Shown here: in pieces, positions 1 through 10,662 of the stretch | Position numbering within the stretch: position 1 is the first letter of the stretch | How the letters are laid out: each line of letters starts with the position of its first letter | Assembly (NCBI GenBank): GCA_958496175.1 | Contig: OY292274.1 | Location: forward strand, 16,141,689 to 16,205,688 | Direction of reading: 5' to 3' | Length of the DNA: 64,000 bases | Origin: Sisyra terminalis | Lineage: Eukaryota > Arthropoda > Insecta > Neuroptera > Sisyridae | Notes under the pieces: generated by a model | Told to the model about the DNA's origin: nothing | The model's input: only the letters and a program-made list of their open reading frames with translations | The model's database searches: none | Translations under genes and position numbers: made by a program

Positions 1-1372
1 GATTTTTTTTTCTCTTTACCCAATTTAAAAAACCAATATTTTGAGTAGGTACAAATTGAGCTACAACCTTCATTGAAGTTTTGTCTTTTAAATATAGTTA
101 TACTTATCCTCCATCTTTGGATCCACTGAGTGAATTTTTTTTCTCATAAATATTATACTAATACTAAAAGGCTATCCCTTGTTCAATATGTACACAGAGA
201 CAATATTGACTTGTAAAAACGTACTATACGCACGTATTTATGTCCAGTGACAAAGAAAAACACGTTTTGATCACGAATTCCAAACTCAAGAGGGTAAAGT
301 TGAAAGTGGAAAAAAAACTACCTATTTCTGTAAAAATTAATTTGTGCCAGATAGATTGGACATTTTTGTTTTTTTGTAAAATTTTATGTTGATTTTTCTA
401 AAAGGATAAATGTGAGTTTGAGGCTATTTTTATTATTTGTTTTTTAGCCTCTCGGGTAATGTCTACATATGTATACTTATGGGAACAAATATTAAATAAT
501 TTACTTTGCTCGTGAGTAGTTCTACTACCTAATATATTTGACATTTATGCATTGTCATGTCTTGGTTTTGGAGCTAAAACTTTTACATGATAAAATAGAA
601 AAGATTTCAATAGATTTCTGTGGTGACTTATTAATAGAGGCAAGGGATACAATGCTTCTCTTGAAAAAAATAACTAAATATTCTTATTTATTTAGTAAAA
701 GAATTCAATTCATTTTATTGTTTTCCATTAATTTTATCCTTTACCTTTATTTCAGATAATTATTCAACATTTAAAGATATCACATATTATAATACTTTGT
801 TAGGAGGTACCAAGTTGTATACTTAAACTTTCGTTAAATGTTCATTTGTCGTAAAGAAACATTATTATGATTAAATCTCCGTTTTTTTTTAAATTTATCT
901 AAAATTTGATATGGAGACGTTTATATCGTCGAATACAAAATACAGCTTTAATAGTTATTATTCTGTTTGCATATGTCACCATAGGTTGCGCATGAACGAA
1001 GCCAGCTCTTGACAAATTAGCATTATTTCTATTATTGAAGTTATAATTCTTTAGCAGCGTTATGAAAAAATAATCGGATTTAATTTTTAATAAAAGGTAA
1101 CGCCGTTGCGATAGTAGGAACTTCCACGTAAACGGTTAGCGGAGACGGTTTACGGTGACCTCAAATTTATTTTTTATTTTTCGGTAAGGTAAACCGGTAA
1201 GGTGAAATGATCGACAATGAATTAACAGTCTTCTTTAGTTCTTATTTTATATTTAAAACTTACCAACTCTAAACTTCAGAAAGTCCGGGAATGACCAAAT
1301 CTGGGGAGTTACATTGAATCAAATAACTAGATATATTTAAATAAAATGGATGATAAAATTCAGATCTCAGCT
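1..1372. other. AT-rich stretch, nothing assignable
   Basis: Only short chance reading frames are present. Nothing resembles a known protein, RNA or repeat. Around 1085-1215 there is a slightly GC-richer patch with short imperfect palindromes around 'aaacggt', too weak to call an element. Confidence 0.5.
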
Positions 1373-1678
1373 TTTATTTTTTTAAATAAAAAGAAAATTC
1401 AGGTTGTTTCAGATCGTTTTTGTTATTTAATGTTTTTACTATTCAATTAGCTACGTTTCGTTACGTATCGTAACTTCATCAGGCTTCTTGATTCACAAAA
1501 ATAAAATATTTTAATTTTTTTATTGAACTTAAATTAAAAATATTTTATTTTCGTGAATCAAGAAGCCTGATGAAGTTAAGATACGTAACGAAACGTAGCT
1601 AATTGAATAGTAAAAATATTAAATAAATAAAAAACCGATCTTAAACAACCTAAATTGTCTTCTTATTTAAATAAAATA
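1373..1678. repeat. Foldback (palindromic) repeat P1 with hammerhead-like motif in both arms
   Basis: Two arms of about 130 bp are inverted copies of each other around a centre near 1525. The inner arm is nearly identical and divergence grows outward. Each arm carries the motif CCTGATGAAG, a short hairpin and CGAAACGT: right arm 1566-1594 on plus, left arm 1454-1483 on minus. In the left arm the hairpin is GTTACG-ATA-CGTAAC, a perfect 6-bp stem; in the right arm one base has changed. The 15-base word TTATTGAACTTAAAT occurs in the loop region (near 1520) and again just outside the element (near 1692). The same architecture recurs at 23421-23729. No protein is encoded. Likely a non-autonomous mobile element; the hammerhead link is inference from core-strand similarity. 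Confidence 0.8.
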
Positions 1679-4600
1679 TTATTAAACTCAATTATTGAAC
1701 TTAAATGCTCACTTGCTTTACTAACTCATTGTTTTCTATATTGTCCTCAATAAAAGCATTAAAATTGAATAAAAATTTCTTTATTACAAAGTCAATCATT
1801 ATCACAAGAGGAGAATTTTTTGTTTTTTCATTAAACCCGGAGATTTCTTTTTGTGAGCAGGATTCCGGAGATAACTTATTCTTTCTGGAGTTTCCGGACC
1901 AAAATTGGAGAGTGGGTAACCATGAATAGAAAAACCTATGAATTTACTTAGTATATTCTTTTTTCTTTGTCTAAAAAACTTTTTGCCTGAAACTGTCACG
2001 GAAGTGTATCGTAAAAAAATAAAATTCAATATAAAAAGTTAAATAGAAAAAAGACTTTTAACGCATTTGTTAAAATGCTTGCGTAGTTTTCATCCCATTT
2101 TTAAACTTTCCATCCGAAAAGCTACAATTGCCTATCTTATTTATTTGAAATAGCAAGTTAGAAACTTAGAAAAGCAAAGTTTCTAGAGTTAATATTTATT
2201 TTAGTCACATGTTGAACATCTATGTATATCACTTTCACATCAGCAACTTTTCAAATAATTAGGAACGCCGTCATGGCACTACCTGTTCAGAGTTCACCTT
2301 TCTACTAGGAAATTCAAAAACACTTTTACCCATCGTATTTTCGTATTTCATGCGTCTTCGACATACGCCTGTCAAGTTATGCTGATTATTAGTTGAATTA
2401 GTTATCCAAGGTGTTTATATTATGCAAATGTCTTTTGTCTCAAAATAATCATCTCACACAACACGAGCATGTTGTCTAAATATAAGTGGGTGTTACAGGT
2501 GACTGATTGTAATATAATCAAATATAAACCAAAGCATCTCGTACAGCATTTTATACTAACGACAAGTACCATACCAGCGTTAAGTATCATCATGCTTATC
2601 ATTCATAACCCAATGGGTGCACTTGTCAAGACTGCAAACAATTGTTTCAAGAAAAATTTCTAAAAAAAAAAAAACAAGAATGTCGACGAATAAGTTCAAC
2701 TTTAAAATATTTGATAAAATTAAAAAAAAATATACATATTTTTATTAAAATTCAAGACAAAGATAAACTATAAACTATTCTTACTGCACAGAATGAAACA
2801 ATAACATTAAATGATCGTTATGAATAATGCACAAGGATGGTAGGGTGCCGTCGACCGGGGACCGGTTCGAAAATATAACAGACTTACATATAATATACAT
2901 GATACAAAGTATTTGAAATTGTTATAATAAAATGTACATTTTTATTTGTTTCACTTTTATCATTTGAATTTGACAATTTATGATAGGAAAAAATTCAATT
3001 ATTTGAATTCGAATCCAAAAAATGGACACAATATGGACATTAACTTTATTGAAGACCGCAGCATTGGAAAAAGTATTAGACTTTTTAAACAACAGAATTT
3101 CTTTACTTTTAATAAAAAGAACTTAATTTGCTTGTATTCATTTTTTTTTCACGGCGGATTCATTTTTTCTCTGAGATGTCTAAAGACATCGATGCAAAAT
3201 TATTTGAAAACTATTAATTTTGATAAATAATTGTTTAATATAGCACGTCCGAATTTCCAATATAAATAAATAAAATGCAGAATGGAAAATAAAAGCAATC
3301 ACGAAATATTATCATTATCATTACTTATTTGATTTTGGAAACCTACGTTACCAGAGTATCTCTGCATTAAGTCTTAGGACTAATTTGTCGTTACTAGTTT
3401 CAGTTTCTCAAAACTACTTCTATGGTAAATCTCAGCAAGCAACCGATTGGTTGGTACCCTACGTATATTTTTCATTTCATATTCAATTGTTTCTAGAGAA
3501 TTGAGGCGACTCTGAATTAGAAATAAACAACCAATTGGACATTAGAAGTAATTTCTTTTTTCTCATCTTACATTCAGCATAGTATCAGATTTTACCCCAA
3601 TAGAACAAAGATGGTTTTTCAAATAGCAGTTCCATTTTGAAGTTTTATTTTGAAATATCCATATTATAATGTTGATTCCTTTCTTGATAAAAAATTGCAT
3701 AGAAAAGAAACAATAATAGGTACATATTTTTTATTTCTTTGGGCATTTTAATATTCTATTCAAATTTCTGATTATTTATTACCTACATTTATTAATATGA
3801 TATTAATAATGACATTTCTATTGTTTGGTAAAAATCTTACGACTGTTCTAATTTTTTAAAATTCTGTGGATGTTTATAAGTACTCTTTATTTTTTTTGCA
3901 GTTTAACAATTTAGGATTTCATCCCATTTTATTTTGATTCATAATTGTTGATCTTTTATCACTTACATTACGTGTTGTGACACCATGAATTATATTTCAT
4001 TTTATATTTCATTTCATTTTATATTATAACTACTTAAATTTGCATAGTAAAATATTATCATATTTGTGTTTATTGAAAGTTTTTACAAAAATATATTTAG
4101 CGACATGTTTCCTGGCGTCTAGTAATATGGTCAAGGGTTTATTTAACAGTTATGATGTAATAAATTAATGAAAACAATGCATCTCTGCCATAATTTTTAT
4201 CGTTTTATGGTAAAAACGCCACTAAATTTACCAATCCCAATCATTTTTAAAACAGAAGTGTTCTGTATACGATGTATCTATTTTTTCTCCAATAAAATTA
4301 AATATATGTATGTATTTATAAAATTAAATATTATTTTTCTCCTATCTCCATACTATCCAGATATAAAATTACATTGTGTTTTACTAAAATTAAAAAATAA
4401 ATGTTAAAAGCTGTACTCTATGTACAATTTATGTATGTACATTTTATCATTATTGTTTGTTATTTATATTTTATCGTTGGTTATCATAAAATCATATACT
4501 TTTGATATTATTAGATGGTATTCCCCAATTTTGATAGTTTCCGCGACAGGGCCATTTGTATATAAGTAGACAATGTCTAGTGATACCATTTTTATTTATC

Positions 4601-4911
4601 ATGGTAGGTTCAAATTTCAAGTATTGTTTTTAAATTTATATGTGCATTTTTATGAAAAGATATATTTGAATATGATGCCGGGTATGTTGGTTTCTACTAA
4701 TTTTGTGGCTAACCAGTATCCAGAAACATGTTTGTATCCACTACTGTTCAAATTGACATATTTATTTTATGGATTCTGGGTAAATGGATTCTTTTTGAAG
4801 ATTTTATCTCAAAAAGAAAGTTTCTTTCTTCTATGATCTTGTATAAAATTGTGGTGAAGTTTGGAGTTATGTATGTAGAACTCAGAATAAGTATCAGTTA
4901 AGTATCTAAAC
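1679..4911. other. AT-rich stretch, nothing assignable
   Basis: Several open frames of 60-94 codons lie here, but their composition is that of random AT-rich DNA (Phe, Lys, Ile, Asn, Tyr dominated) and none shows a recognisable motif. A GC-rich blip at about 2848-2872 contains GTCGACCGGGGACCGGTTCG and is unexplained. Confidence 0.45.
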
Positions 4912-6293
4912 CAGGGGTGGGCACACTTAATATAGGTATGATCGACAATAATTTTTCATATTTACACGCGATCAACTTCAAAAATAGGTTAAATTAAAAA
5001 CAAATACATATTTAATAAATTACATGGGTATAATCAGAGGAAAAATGGCTTATTTTCAACAATTTTTATTTCCATATAAAAATAAAATATTTTATTTAAA
5101 CTTTTCATTATCTTAAACATTTGACAAATTATTTTTGAATTTTTTGTAAAAAAATTTTTAAAACTCCGCTATTGCGATGTTATTTCCGGCGATCTTTCGG
5201 AAAAAAAGTGAAAATAAGGGGAAAAGAAGTGAAAAAAAATACGTGTTTTACTTAAGACCGTTCAGACTATAAACTAAAACTTGAACGAAGAAAAAAAAAG
5301 CTTACCAAAATTTTTGAAAAATGCAAATTTTGATGAAATTTGCTCTTCATATTTTTTAAATAGTTGCAATTGAAAAAAATCCTAAAATCCAAGTCTTTGT
5401 GAATTGTATCTCAAAGACCTGTAAAAACTTTCATCAAAATCGGTTGATTAATTCTCGAGAAATTTTGACAACCGATTTTGACAACACAGTTTCAAGAAAA
5501 ACGCGATAATAGATGAGCAGCAGCACCGATATACCTGCGGCGTCCTTAACTTTCCAAGGCTGTATCTCCAAAACCATTGTTTGGATCAACTTGAAAACTT
5601 AAGACAATATTTTAGAGTTTTTGTAGAAATGAATAAGACAATAAAAGTCCATCTAATCCTTTAAAGAGAGAATGAGAAGTATGAAAGAAGTATTAGAAGT
5701 ATTATTTGGGAATCAGTGATTATTTTACAATTTCAGCACAAAAGCGCATAATGCGGCATAATGCTCAGCATTGAATGTTCCAACGACCGCAACGCATCAC
5801 ACAATTGAGCATTCGAAATAGTTGTGCTCTCGGGTGCGATGCGCAAATGTAACCAACAAAATGACTGAAAAATTTACGGTTTATTTCAAAAATTAAGAAT
5901 TAATTAAAATAGTTGACGATAACGTAATTTTATAATTTAAAATTCCATTAAAGGTTGTCAAAATTTGTCAAACTTAATTTTTCTCCAACTAAACCAAGTC
6001 TTATGCTGTTTAACGTCGCACTTAGGAATTAATTTGTTCCAATTTTTATCGCATAGTGCGGCTTCATGCGGCACTATGTCACACTATGCACTAGTAATTG
6101 GAAAACAATCAGTATTACCCGTTGTATAATAGATCCATGTTTAATTTCAAATTTTTTGTCTTTTGATTTTTCATTGTTCATTTAATTTTTGGTAAGTACT
6201 TTCAATAAAAAAAATGAAATCTACTTGAAAATTATTTAAAATGCCTGCGATCCACTGTCGATCTGTTCGCGATCGACCGTTTACCCACCTCTG
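4912..6293. mobile_element. Non-autonomous hAT transposon (about 1.4 kb)
   Basis: The left end reads CAGGGGTGGGCACACT and the right end, read inward on the minus strand, CAGAGGTGGGTAAACG, a typical hAT terminal inverted repeat. The flanking 8-mers ATCTAAAC (4904-4911) and ATCTATAT (6294-6301) match at 6 of 8 positions, as expected for an aged 8-bp hAT target-site duplication. Inside, GATCGAC-type words lie just within both ends. I see no transposase, so it must have been mobilised by another copy. The interior has a moderately GC-richer stretch (about 5720-6095) with repeats of GCATAATGCGGCA-like words that could act as internal protein-binding sites. Confidence 0.72.
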
Positions 6294-6786
6294 ATCTATA
6301 TTCTGTATTGTAAATATATTTTAACGTTTCCTACAATTTTTTTATAGTTTTTGATACTCTCAAAATGATTATTTTCTCGTTTTCGTTGCATATCGGAATT
6401 GATGGATACCTTAGGTATCCATGACAAATATAAGATTTTCATTGTGCTTTTACTTTAAAACTACTACATATCGTATGGGATCCTTTAAAAAAATATACAT
6501 TTTAATTTCAAATAATTAACCTTTGTTTATGAACTCACAAGTAAAAGTAAACTACTAATTATTTTTCAAAGATTTTAATTAAATCAGTTGTAACAATTGG
6601 GTTTGTGAATTTTTTTTTTTTTTGTGATAAATGGAAAGATCATATATAAGTTTTATAGCAAAACTATTTTTTATTTTTTTATTTTCGCAATAATTTAAAA
6701 GTTATTTCAAAATAAAAATTAATTTTTGAATTTTTTGAATCTAGTACCGAAAACACGCCGACAGCTCCCGAACAAACACGAGCGCG
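6294..6786. other. AT-rich stretch, nothing assignable
   Basis: Contains homopolymer runs and no recognisable gene. The last 40 bases are GC-richer and may already belong to the outer part of the THAP-bearing relic that follows. Confidence 0.4.
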
Positions 6787-7203
6787 TGTGACGTCCTAAT
6801 GTTAGTTGTCAATGATTGCAGTTGATACAGAAATAATAAGTACAGTGTTTTGATTGATTTAATTCTGTTGTGATAGTTAAATATTGAAATTTATATTGAG
6901 CATGTCGAACCTTAAAAGTTACTGTTCTTGTTTTGTACCATTATGAACGAATACTACAAAAACAACTCCTAACGAAATGTTTTTAAATGTTCCCCAAGAT
7001 GGCAAACGTCGAAATAAATGGTTTCAAGCAGTGCAGGAATATTATCAGACTTTGCCTTTATAAATCATTTATCACACATAGCTAATTGGAATCAACTAAC
7101 GACTCGTTTTTTAGCAATAAATTTTCAATATTATTGTCTAGTCACGTGTAATAGCAGTAAACGCTGTATTGTTATTAAATAGCTATAACATTATTACGTC
7201 ACA
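6787..7203 (+). mobile_element. THAP-domain transposon relic with inverted ends
   Basis: An 18-base end TGTGACGTCCTAATGTTA (6787-6804) is matched in inverted orientation at 7186-7203 with about two differences. Between them lies the start of a THAP-type reading frame (separate entry). THAP zinc fingers are the DNA-binding domains of P-element and related transposases, so this fits a short internally deleted copy of such an element. No target-site duplication is clear and the true ends may lie slightly outside the stated limits. Confidence 0.55.
6902..7063 (+). pseudogene. THAP zinc-finger N-terminus, stop codon at a zinc cysteine
   Basis: Reading from the ATG at 6902 gives MSNLKSYCSC, FVPL, a TGA stop (6944-6946), then TNTTKTTPNEMFLNVPQDGK and RRNKWFQAV. 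This is the N-terminal half of a THAP (C2CH) zinc finger. The family spaces its first two zinc ligands as C-x4-C; counting from Cys10, the second ligand falls exactly on the TGA, a one-base change from TGT or TGC. The P of the VPQ segment and the KW..AV helix typical of THAP are kept. The frame ends at 7063, before the second Cys-His pair, so the domain is truncated and cannot fold. It probably belongs to a transposase relic and not to a host THAP gene. Confidence 0.68.
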
Positions 7204-9098
7204 ACTATGGTGACCATTCATGGCGCGTTTATAGTTACGTGATTTTATTTTAAATTTTATCAATTTTTAATCGTTTATAATTAATTGAAAAAAAAAATTT
7301 TTTAAGTTTTTTGTATTAAATATCAATATTATTAATAATAAAGTTTTAAAATACATGAAAAAAATCAATAATTTTTTTTTTTCAAATTCCCAATTGATTC
7401 AATCTGGTAGAAATGGCAATGTTTGTAATTTTGTAGTTACTTTTGAAAATCTTTATAAATGTTAACTATAATTTTAAAATTTATGATGATATTATACTTG
7501 TGCCATGTTAATAATAACTCAATTAATCGATTTCGTAACAAATGAAAGGTATTGTTTAGTCATGAAACGAAAAAAAAGAAGATCTTTCTAAATCTCATTA
7601 CATGCAAGTTTCGCATTATCTTCATTATATGTGAAGAAATTGTTTTATGCATAGGTGAAAGATAATATATGAATGTATAAACGTTTTGTATGTAGTACCT
7701 ATAGTTTGTGACGTCAAAATAATCACTATGTCAGAGCACGAGACTAATGATGAGATAATGGGGTATTTGAGCCATACACGAAAATGTAAAATTGAGTCAA
7801 CGTTGAGAGTTGATACGCGAACATTTCCCATAAATCGAGGCAACCACCCACAAACGTGTGCACACATACATTCACGTTGCTCGCTTAAATGTAACTATCC
7901 CGTGTTGGGTATTGTTATATTAAGGCGGCCCCGTTATGGATTATTATTATTATATCGTGGTCTCTACTTTAATTAAACTATGTATTGTGTTGTTTCAGAT
8001 CCTTCATAGATCTTTTGTCGTGATTAACTTTTCATAATTCATTTCTTTCTCTCTTTTTATTCTTTTACAATGTACATGTGTGTCAAAATTTCAACATTTC
8101 CAAATTAAATTTGCAAGAAACTAAAGAGCAATAAAATTTTATAGATATAATAATACTGAACATTTAATGACCCTTATTTCAAGTAAGGCCATGTGAATAG
8201 TTAATAAATTTTGCAAACAACCGACGCGACCCCCCGTTGAAATGAATCGAATCAAAATTCAAAAATACTGATTGAAATAATCGAAATTGATGGAAGAAGA
8301 AGCAATGTTATATTTTCTAGAATCAAATAGGTAAACAAATTCCGTTAGTATTTTGATTAAAAGTCAACGTTGCCTTGCGTCAAAGATTTTTGCTTTGATG
8401 CTGCGAAAAAAATATTTGTCTTCGAATCTACCTATCATTCAGCATACATTTTATATCTGATGCATTTTGATTGGCTTTGCAAGGATGTTCGTAAACAAGT
8501 CGAGCAAATTTTATTCGTATGTGACATGTCTCATGCTCTATAACGACATAATCACATGCCATCAATCTCACAAGACGTAGATGCATTTATGCATCCGTAT
8601 ACTTTGACTAACTATACCACAATGAAAAATAACAATAATTGGATGTCCAGTTGCAACTCTGAAATTCCTTTCTCCTAAATAAAACTATGCATAATATACC
8701 GTAGAAAAAAAAAACATTTGCTTTATTTTGAAACATGAAAATTTAGGTTTCGTTCTGGTTTTTAAATTGTTCATTCAAAAAAGAAAAAAAAGGAAAAAGT
8801 AGTGACACAGTGCTAAATATATCATATAAGGTTTCAGATATCTGTAAAGATGGTGGTAAGGATAATACGAGATTTTCGGATTTTGATCTTTGATTTTCTC
8901 TATCGGCAAATTGTTGAACAGGAAATGTTAATTATGATTATATTTTTAAACTTTTTCTCTTAAAATCTGAATATTTGTTTTGAGTGTGTTATTTCAAAAC
9001 ATATATTTTAGGTTTTCATTATAAAAATAATGTATATGATTCAAATATGTAATAAATATTTTTATATATATTTATTATTTTTAAACTTATGAAATATA
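7204..9098. other. AT-rich stretch, nothing assignable
   Basis: Overlapping open frames on both strands at 7625-7976 (up to 96 codons) have mixed composition but no recognisable domain. They overlap each other on opposite strands and I do not call either a gene. Confidence 0.4.
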
Positions 9099-10216
9099 GT
9101 GGCTGGAGCAAAAGTCCCGCTACCATTTTGATTGCCTGTAACTTTGTTCAAAGAAAACATAAGTAGGTTTAGTTTTCATAAAAAGTTTATTTGGTATTTA
9201 CGTTTTTTTTCGTTATGATTGAAAAGTTATATCGATTAAATGGTGACCGCGATTCACTATGCAACTTTCGGTTCTTTTTAAGGCATTTTCTATGACATTC
9301 TGTAACATTTCAGGTTGAATTTCTTCAATTTCGTGACGATTATGTCTATAAGATGTTGAATCGTTTTGAGGCTTATTTATATAAACTTTTGATTTAAAAA
9401 AACTATAAGAAATAGTCTGGTGCTGTTAAATTTGAAGATCTGGCTGGTCATGCTAAATCGCCATTTCGTGAAATTAGTCTTCGTGTGGAAAAACATCATT
9501 CGATAATTGAATTGTTGAACGAGCTGTGTGTGCTGTGGCCTCATCTTGTTGAAACCACATGTCCTCTAGTCTTTGCTCTTCCATTTCAGGCACAAGAAAA
9601 TTTCAAATTATGTCTTGGTACTGTTCAGCAGTAACAGTAACCTCAACACCTTGGTCATTTTCAACAGACAGCCTTAAGATTGTATTACTATACTCAACTC
9701 GTTGATCAAGATCTCTCGGTAGCAATTTATGAACTAAGTGAATTTTACACGGGAATATTTTGAAATTAGTTTTCAAAATTCTCCTTAAACTGCGTGCAGA
9801 AATGCGTAACTGGGAACCATATCTCCGAATTGATGTTTCTGGAGGCTCTGCAACACTATCGCGCATCAAAGCTACATTTTCAACGTTACGAGAGGTCCGT
9901 TGTCTTCCAGAACGAGGTCTGTCTGCTGTCGTACCGTACTGTCGAAAATTCGCATGTAAACGATAAATTGTGGTTTTGTGAGGCACTGAACGATTAGAAT
10001 ATTTTTGACGAAATTTCCGCAGAGTGGTAAAAATTGGAACGATTGTTTTCAATAAATATTGTCACTATTTCTGCTTGTTCTTGTGGCGTATATTTATCCA
10101 TTATAAAACTGGGGCGTCTACACAACACAATGCTTAAAGCGAAACTGATCTAAACGTCACATAACCAAGATGGTACGCAATCAAAATGGTAGCAGGACTT
10201 TTGCCTCACCCGTTAC
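9099..10216 (-). mobile_element. Tc1/mariner-superfamily transposon, internally deleted
   Basis: The 1118-bp element is flanked by TA on both sides (9097-9098 and 10217-10218), the target site of this superfamily. Its ends are inverted repeats of about 35 bp sharing GCAAAAGTCC, a C or T, then GCTACCATTTTGAT. It carries one transposase frame on the minus strand, which is degraded (separate entry). Full-length relatives are usually 1.2-1.4 kb, so a few hundred bases of coding sequence have been lost. Confidence 0.85.
9213..10101 (-). pseudogene. Decayed Tc1/mariner-type transposase
   Basis: Reading starts at the ATG at 10101 (MDKYTPQEQAEIVTIFIENN), shifts frame after about 22 codons into FRQKYSNRSVPHKTTIYRL, an N-terminal helix-turn-helix, and continues through RPRSGRQRTSRN, the GRPR-like linker. 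The frame then runs to a stop at about 9603. After it comes MWFQQDEATAHTA, the segment holding the second catalytic Asp, then PDYFL and a C-terminus GHHLIDITFQS ending at 9213. The segment normally holding the first catalytic Asp is absent: the sequence jumps from SNTILRLSVENDQ to the region before WFQQD. With a frameshift, several stops and a missing catalytic residue it cannot be active. Confidence 0.8.
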
Positions 10217-10321
10217 TACAAAGATTTTCATTAAGTCCATAAAGAAAAGCTTAGCGAAAAACTTTCGATAAATTATTTGAGTTTTTTTGTTAACGTAATA
10301 ATTCTTTACAATATCCTTCGA

Positions 10322-10472
10322 ACCTACTGGTGGCCGAGTTGTCAAAGGGTTACTCCAAAACTGTATGTGTTGGGTACGAACCTTGTATCAAGTAAATTTT
10401 CTATATTTCTCGATTTGCGGATTTTTATTAACCGTAGAGTCGCTTGGTCGTTATAAAGCCACGGTAAATAAC
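10322..10472 (+). repeat. tRNA-derived SINE, copy A
   Basis: The head CCTACTGGTGGCCGAG carries a pol III A box (TGGCCGAGTTG), followed by a degraded B box (GGGTACGAACC, where other copies have GGGTTCGATCC). The body runs ...ATTTCTCGATT...GAGTCGCTTGG...TTATAAAGCCACGGTAAATA, shared with copies at 23963, 35419 and 43875. The head resembles a class II (Leu/Ser-like) tRNA. It abuts the foldback relic at 10531. Confidence 0.82.
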
Positions 10473-10530
10473 TTATACATATTTCAATCCTTAGAGCGCA
10501 GCAGAAATTCAAATAGCAGTCATAGATTGT

Positions 10531-10662
10531 GCATAGCACTACGTTTTGGCAACAATTTCACCTTTATCATTCGTCTTCATTCGATTTGTTATTGCCTGAT
10601 GATAATTTTTAGTAGCAAGCACCCGATGAAGATGAAATTGTCATCGAAACCCAGTGCTACGC
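10531..10662. repeat. Decayed foldback repeat P3 with hammerhead-like motif
   Basis: TGCATAGCACTACGTTTTGG at the left and its imperfect inverted copy around 10641-10662 form the arms. The right arm holds CCGATGAAG, the hairpin GATGA-AATTG-TCATC and GAAAC (10623-10650). This matches the P1 and P2 pattern with a different stem sequence, and C in place of the conserved T. The left arm has lost the pattern. Arms are short and divergent, so this is an old copy. Confidence 0.55.

Noticed and set aside
1085..1215. Cluster of AAACGGT / ACCGGT words suggesting inverted ends
   Set aside because: The repeats are short, overlapping and imperfect, with no outer boundary.
2848..2872. GC-rich palindromic blip ending in GGTTCGA, like a tRNA T-arm or B box
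   Set aside because: No A box, no cloverleaf partner and no shared flanks with the SINE copies.
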